64,000 nt of DNA, from contig NC_063263.1 in assembly GCF_019578655.1 (NCBI RefSeq), forward strand, positions 28,271,001 to 28,335,000, in the 5' to 3' direction. Position numbers and translations under genes: made by a program. Position 1 is the first letter of the stretch. Every line of letters starts with the position of its first letter. The notes under the pieces are model-generated. The model was given only the letters and a program-made list of their open reading frames with translations, was not told the DNA's origin and did no database searches. Below, in pieces: positions 58,465 through 64,000 of this stretch. This stretch comes from Ricinus communis. Its lineage: Eukaryota > Streptophyta > Magnoliopsida > Malpighiales > Euphorbiaceae.

Positions 58465-59795
58465 TGGTGATATTTATATACACTTGTTTTCGTGTTTTTA
58501 TTGTTTTGTATATGAAATTCAGATCCTTTTATAGTGTATATATCACATTTCATTTATCCCATCTCAGTTATTTGTTTATCTTTTATGCAATTTTTTGTAA
58601 AATTTTGAAAATTTTTCACTTTGTTTCGATGCTCTTACTGTTGACTTGCTTTTGAAATCCTGTTTATGTCCTTGTGATCGGGTAAAACCGATAGTATTGA
58701 GTTTTGCGGAAGAATGTAAGATAATTAGTTTGAGTTTTGCACTAAGTTGCTTTGGTTTATTTAATTCTGTTTTGATGACTTTTGTTTGGAACCTACTCAA
58801 AAGCAAACTTGTGAGAAATTGAGCCTAAATTGTAAGCATACACTTTATATGCTTGTATTTATTTCTTGTTGAGAGTGCCAATTACTGTCTTTACTTTTAT
58901 AACTTGTTCGGTAATGCTTATGAGGGCCACAAGGAGAGTTTAACACTTTGGTATAATAGAGGCACTTAGGTTTTTCATTCTATCCAAATAGCCTTCATTC
59001 ATTTATTGATTCTGTAGATAACCCCCTCTTTCACCATCTTTTTTATCATATTTTATTGCCACTTAGTTTTATTCTGCTTTGGGTTATGATTCTGCACATG
59101 AGTTGTTTTTATTGGGAATTTTTGTCTTGGGAATAGTGTAGAATTTTATAGCAGCTTTCTTCAATCTAAAAGAAATTCACTCTATTACGTGAATGATCTT
59201 CCCTTATGAAAAAAAAAGAAAAAAAATAATAAGAAGAAGAATAAGAGGGAAAGGTGATGAAAAGAAAGAAAGTAAGTGAGCTAAACATTTTGACTTGATT
59301 CCTATTTCCCACCTTGGACTACTGTCCATTGTTTACCCTCAGGATCATTTGTGGCTTCAGTGTGCAGGTCATGTATTTCATTGTAGAACACTATAGGTTC
59401 AACTCTTACCAAATTTACCTACCCCTACCTAATCCCCATTACAACCCTTATAAAGACCTCTTGACATGGTTGTTGACTCTCCATAAGTGGTAGGAGTAGG
59501 ATTTAAGAGCAAGCATATAGTAAGTAAGGCAGTAGTTGATGCATTGAGTGATTAAATACTACCCTTTAAACACTTTTAGTGATTTAGAGTGAATTTGGTG
59601 AGGAGTTGGTTCTGAATAATTTTGTTAAGACAGTGTTTTGCGAATTATTGGCATCTTGGTTGTGATACTTGAATTGATTGCTTCGTTTCTTTTTGTTTGA
59701 CTTACACTTGTTAAGGATATGTGCAGGAGCTCTCTAGCTTGTCTGTCAGTTTAAATGTTGTTCCTTAGTGGTTTATTTTCCTTATTTTACTTTTG
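58465..59795 (+). other. Athila 3' non-coding interior
   Basis: AT-rich, without a recognised domain. It corresponds to 26338-27790 and 31458-32650 in the other two Athila elements. Confidence 0.6.
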
Positions 59796-59835
59796 ATTGC
59801 TTGAGGACAAGCAATGAGCTAAGTGTGGAGTTATT
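59796..59835 (+). promoter_or_regulatory. Terminal PPT with AGGA hairpin
   Basis: ATTGCTTG-AGGA-CAAGCAAT (59796-59815), then AAGTGTGGAG, then the LTR start. One G-to-A change in the purine tract relative to the other Athilas. Confidence 0.8.
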
Positions 59836-61123
59836 TGATGTGCATAAAATACACATATCTAAATGAGGTTTTTAAGATTGATTTTATGGACATTTGGATG
59901 TGAATTGATCCTAACACTCACTCTATGCGTCTGTTTGTGTGCATTAGGTTCAAAAGAAGTCAAAGAATGATAAAGGGAAGAATAGGAGCATAATTGGACG
60001 TCAAAGCTGCTGAAACAAGCTAAGTATGCGCATGAGGAAGCTGAACATGGCCGTGTTGGTTTCAACACTGCCCGTGTTCCTAACACGGGCACTAACACGG
60101 CCGTGCTGAGTGCATCAAACATCAAAGAAAAAGAAGTTCTTAGGGAGCACGACCACAGAGAGTAATACGGGCATAAACACCAGCCCTTGTTGGGAACACG
60201 GGCATCAACACTGCCATGTTGGCGGCGACAGGGGGAATTAATTAAAAGAAAGAAGAGAGGAAAGAAAGGAGAGCGGGGGAGAACGTCCCAAACCCTAATA
60301 TTTCTCTCTCTAAGTTACTTTCATCCAAGGGTGTAATCGGGTTTCTCTACCTTTACTCATTGTTGTAATTGAATTCTTGTGAATTTTGATAATGAACATG
60401 ATTATCTAGATTGATTAAATCCATTGGGATTTCTTTACTATGTTGGCTTAGTATTATATTGTTGGATTGTTTAGGTTAGTTTTGTATTCTTCTTTCTTTC
60501 AGTATTAATAAGATAATGCATTATTCATGAGACGTTGGGAATTGTGTGTTTAGATTGCTTTATGTGATTGAGAAGTCCATTTGGCAATTGGAATTTTGAA
60601 TAGCAAGAACTAGTTAATAATTGCTTAGAGATAAGAATAATTAACTAGCCGGATTAAGAATTAACAAAGCTTAATAGAGGCGGATTAAAGCTTAATGCTA
60701 ATTTAAGAATCAATCTTTAGGAAGAGATTCCAACTTTAGGTTATTAGATTTAGGAATTCGGTTCTCTCTCGAGAGAAACCGAATTCAGTTAAGAATTCGT
60801 CCACGGGTAGCATAATTAGACTCACCAATCCTTTATCTTTTGTTTGATTGCCAACTAGTTTAGGTTCCCTTTGGGTTTGCTTTCCTGTCTTGGTTATTTT
60901 ATTTATCAATTACTCCTGCATCTCCCTTAGAACTTAACTTGTAGCTATTAGTTAGTTTAAAAATTATTCATCATTCATTTTAGGTCAATATAACAAAGAA
61001 CAAAGGAGTAACTCTGGGCTTTCACTTTTCCGAGGAATACGACCTTGATACTCGCCATTAGTGCTAGACTGCATCGATAGGTACACTGCCTTAGATTGTA
61101 GTTAACACAAATAGCACACATCA
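59836..61123 (+). repeat. Athila 3' LTR (1,288 bp)
   Basis: TGATGTGCATAAAATACAC to AGCACACATCA. It holds dyads AACACGGCCGTG and AACACGGGCA in a cluster at 60045-60225 that is absent from the corresponding place in the otherwise homologous solo LTR at 46412-47630. Confidence 0.88.
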
Positions 61124-61539
61124 TTTGTCTTTAATTTTATTATTTAAAAAAATTATTATTACATCACTACACCATTTTCACACACTATGCACTCTGGTCC
61201 CTATAGCCTCGATGGTGGCAGTTATTGGTATGGACCCTTGAGTAGGGAGACGAGCCAAGGAAGACCACTTTTTATTTATAAGAGCCTTTATCCTTAACCA
61301 AGACTCAGTTCATGGTAATGACAGTAGTAATCTCCCTTAGGAACCCTATTGCTTCCTATATAAAATATTTCTCCTTATAAGTGTCTAAAGCCCAAGTATT
61401 AGAAGCCTTACTGCAAAACATGTGGAATCAGGCCTTAGGCCTAAAATATGCTTTAAGAGCTTATGACATTCGCATCAGGCCTACTATATTGATAGAAAGA
61501 TCAAACCTAAAATCCTAGGGAAGAAGACTCACCACAAAC

Positions 61540-62935
61540 TGTGTGCGGGAGTAATAAGGTCGGAAGAATGAATTGTATATTAATGCATGTGCTGACCCTT
61601 TTTTTCTTCTTTATGCATATTATGTGCATCATTCATCAGATGAATCACACTAACCCCTCATCTTTTAGCTATATAGATTCTCTTTTGGATTGGAAGAGAC
61701 AAGTTAGTGGGAGGCTAAAAATGGTACTGATTTCTCCGAGAATCTTAGTTGTATTAGAGCATCTTGAAAGAACAAGGCACCAAGCTACTGAAGCTACATC
61801 TGAAATGGCCAACAAAAGAGCTAATGAACAAGATATAGAGATGCTCAAGAATGCTATCATCGACGATTTGAGGGGTGTGACTTACGAAGAGCTCCAACAC
61901 ACTTTGGTTGGGATGGCTACAAATCAAGCCCGACCTGCTGCTCCTATTGGACTGGTTGATCCCCTATTATCATGACCCACCGTAGTTACACCTAAATCGT
62001 TGCATACCATCGCACTGCCACTACTCACCGATGCGAATGCTGAGGACCTAACTAGGAAGGGAGTGCCCTAGAATTTTTAGGACTTTGATTAATTTGTACT
62101 AGACCATGCTAAGAGGGAGACTGCCCTTGCCACTAATGAAGCTGTCAGTGGCTTAAGCGATATGCTTAACTAGATGTAAGGCATATTGAAAATCAAGGGT
62201 TTAGACCCTACCTATGATTTTGAAGAGTTAGTTTGGACAGATGAAGACAAGCTACCTGCAAAGTTTAGAATGCCCGAGATGAACAAGTTCACTAGAACTG
62301 GTGATTTGAAAGTCCATCTAAAACAGTATGTAACAATCATGGGAACTACTTAACTAAGTATAACCTAAATTGTCAAGCTATTTGTGTTGTCCCTCAGAGG
62401 ACTCGCCGTAAACGGGTAACATGGTTTGGAAAAATCTACCAAAGTTGAATGGCGTGATTTATGTAATTCTTTCATCAAGCAATACAATTATAATACTCAT
62501 TTGGGAGTATCGATTAGGGATCTTGATTCCACCAAGCATAAGCCAAATGAGTCATTCTCTAATTTCTTGACCAAGTGCAAGAAAAAGGCTGGATTAATGA
62601 AGAACAAGCCTTCTAAAAAGGATCAAGTTCGTATGGTGGTCCGAAATATCCTTCCAAGATGATTTGGAAGGTTACAGATGATGAACCCGAAGACCTTCAT
62701 GGATTTGTACCACGACGGGCTACAGATCAAAGAGATCGAACTGATAAAAGAAAGACTACAAGAACCAATGAAATGACGAATTACCAAGCTGGAGGGAGCA
62801 TAACCCTATATGTGAATGTTGTGCAACAACCGAGGAAGTTCTCTAACTTCAAGCAACCTCTCTCTAAAATCTTTGAGTGGTTAGTTCAAAATGGCAATGC
62901 TCCAATCTACTACCCTCAAGAACCCTTCTAATCCT
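61540..62935 (+). pseudogene. gag: Tat gag, second copy, decayed
   Basis: The open frame 61541-61975 carries the N-terminal part (EMANKRANEQDIEMLKNAII, DDLRGVTYEELQHTLVGMA). 62210-62400 has the core text in broken frames, and 62426-62662 continues KVEWRDLCNSFIKQYNYNTH to KDQVRMVVRNILPR, followed by a basic tail (62659-62931). Better preserved in its N-terminal part than the copy at 20900-22480. Confidence 0.8.
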
Positions 62936-63039
62936 AATGCACTTGGTTATAAACCCAACACCCACTACAAATTCCACCAAGCACCCGGCCACCATACTGA
63001 CAACTGTATAAGGTGGACGCTCAAAGTCCATTTAAGGGT

Positions 63040-64000
63040 ACACAATCACCATACACCATGAGTGCGACATGCTTGATTCTCAAATAAGGGCAAGTCCAGT
63101 GAATGATGTGTTCAAAACGCCCTTCATCTAGGAAATCCAACCATCACGACCCTATGGGGTAACAATAAATCAAGGTTGCACGTGCTTCAGCTTGTACTTT
63201 TCAATATTCCTTATAATGGTCAATATCTGAAGCTTTTCACGCAGCCAAATCTGGAAAAAGAGATAGAAAAGAGAAAATATAGAGAAATAGAAAAAATAAG
63301 ATAAGTTGAAAACTTGAAAGTGCAGCTTAGGCAAAAATAAAGTATGCTAAGTTGAAAACTAGAAAGGGCGGCTTAGGAAAAAATTAAGGTAAAAAATAAA
63401 TAGTAAAAGAAAAGAGATTTGGCTGTATACTTGTAAGAGAACGAGGCTGCCACTAAACTGTTGATGGGTTCTGTACATGTCTAACCCAATAATGATTTCA
63501 ACCAAGATGACTGGAATTGTATCTGCTCCATGCTCTATATAATCAATAATGCCAGCAATTCTGATATCTCCCCCTCCCTGTGGAGAAATCAGTAGAAATT
63601 GGCATAAAGACAAAAGCCCAACATCTGAACCCAAGAAGGTGTGCCCTTTTCCTTCTTCTCATAGCAAGAGATTAGAGAAGTAAGGGTAATGTACTCACCA
63701 ACATAATAGAAAAGTACCTCTACTAGGGGCATGTTGAGTAACTACACTAGTTAGTTGGGAAAAGGCTCATCAAGTTTTAGCAGGCAATGAGATGAGTAGG
63801 ATCCATGGGGCCTCCAAGAATAATGGAGAATTCTTCCATTATGGAGCACAACTCTTGTGCATTGAATCTAAAGACATGGTCCCTTGGGCACCAAAAGTTG
63901 ATAGCATAATGAATAAACCTATAATCAAGCTTGGTGTGTTGCATGGATTTGAAGGATGAAAGATGGAATTTCGCAAGTTTGATCCAATCATCACCTGTTA
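63040..64000 (-). pseudogene. Antisense DUF7745-like unit, second copy
   Basis: The open frame 63359-63634 (QFLLISPQGGGDIRIAGIID, IPVILVEIIIGLDMYRTH) is clearly homologous to 52056-52469. The second block IWLREKLQILTIIRNIEKYK follows an acceptor-like TTTTTCCAG at about 63256. The donor-like GTATAC comes right after LVLLQ. Its start lies beyond the window. Confidence 0.6.

Larger units (their letters stand above)
58086..61123 (+). mobile_element. Athila element, 3' part with 3' LTR
   Basis: Proline/threonine-rich coding end (58120-58420), internal tract, 3' non-coding interior, PPT, and an LTR from 59836 to 61123. The LTR matches the solo LTR at 46412-47630. The 5' part is missing at the 58080 break. 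It is inserted in Tat leader sequence: the phrase 'tttgtctttaattttattattt' that follows at 61124 also occurs at about 20206 in the first Tat. Confidence 0.85.
61124..64000 (+). mobile_element. Tat deletion derivative: leader and gag joined to the antisense DUF7745-like region
   Basis: 61124-62935 follows the leader and gag of the Tat at 20206-22240. Near 63009, just after the text CACCCGGCCACCATACTGAC, it switches to sequence homologous to 51600-52500 (antisense unit). Protease, RT, RNase H and integrase are missing. The element runs off the end of the window. Confidence 0.75.

Overview
This window looks like nuclear DNA of a flowering plant, most likely a eudicot. It is AT-rich, its one host gene has seven exons with GT..AG introns, and almost all the rest is nested LTR retrotransposons of the plant lineages Tat/Ogre and Athila (Ty3/gypsy), SIRE/Maximus (Ty1/copia), and a large non-coding element with a chromovirus-like primer site. 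I cannot name the species from sequence alone. Lineage names come from recognised protein motifs, primer-binding sites (PBS) and terminus motifs, not from a database search.

Left end (1-5936): a complete minus-strand gene for an HD-domain phosphohydrolase of 223 residues in seven exons. Its fourth intron holds about 1.4 kb of foreign-looking, GC-richer DNA, possibly organellar. About 0.9 kb of AT-rich 5' flank follows.

5937-17809: pieces of Tat-type LTR, an Athila-type LTR fragment, and inside the latter a structurally complete minus-strand element of 7.3 kb (9163-16486). That element has 2.9 kb LTRs, only 1.5 kb of non-coding interior, PBS, polypurine tract (PPT) and a 5-bp target duplication GATAC. 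It is a large retrotransposon derivative (LARD).

17810-24177: plus-strand Tat/Ogre-type element with 5' LTR, PBS, decayed gag and protease. A 76-bp direct repeat brackets a SIRE fragment inside the protease.

24178-41928: two minus-strand Athila elements, one inside the other. The inner (24834-30954, duplication CTCCC) is recent and internally deleted. The outer (5' LTR 40441-41928) has decayed gag, protease, RT, RNase H, integrase and an Athila envelope-position ORF.

41929-47954: minus-strand SIRE-type copia element without integrase. Its 5' LTR is split by an Athila-type solo LTR (46412-47630, duplication TGGAC).

47955-56574: Tat sequence again: a scrambled LTR/integrase patch, then RT end, two RNase H regions and integrase on the plus strand. 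These are followed by two antisense, apparently intron-containing host-like coding units, one DUF7745-like and one with a plant mobile domain (PMD). A short Tat LTR fragment closes the block.

56575-64000: a truncated copy of the LARD LTR, the 3' end and 3' LTR of a plus-strand Athila element (58086-61123), and a Tat deletion derivative in which gag joins directly to the antisense DUF7745-like unit.

The protein-coding parts of the transposons carry many stops and frameshifts, so none is expected to be autonomous. The less routine signals are (1) clusters of short GC-rich dyads in or beside the LTRs of three unrelated lineages, (2) AGGA-loop hairpins placed before both polypurine-like tracts of the Athila elements, and (3) antisense, intron-containing PMD/DUF7745 genes downstream of Tat integrase.
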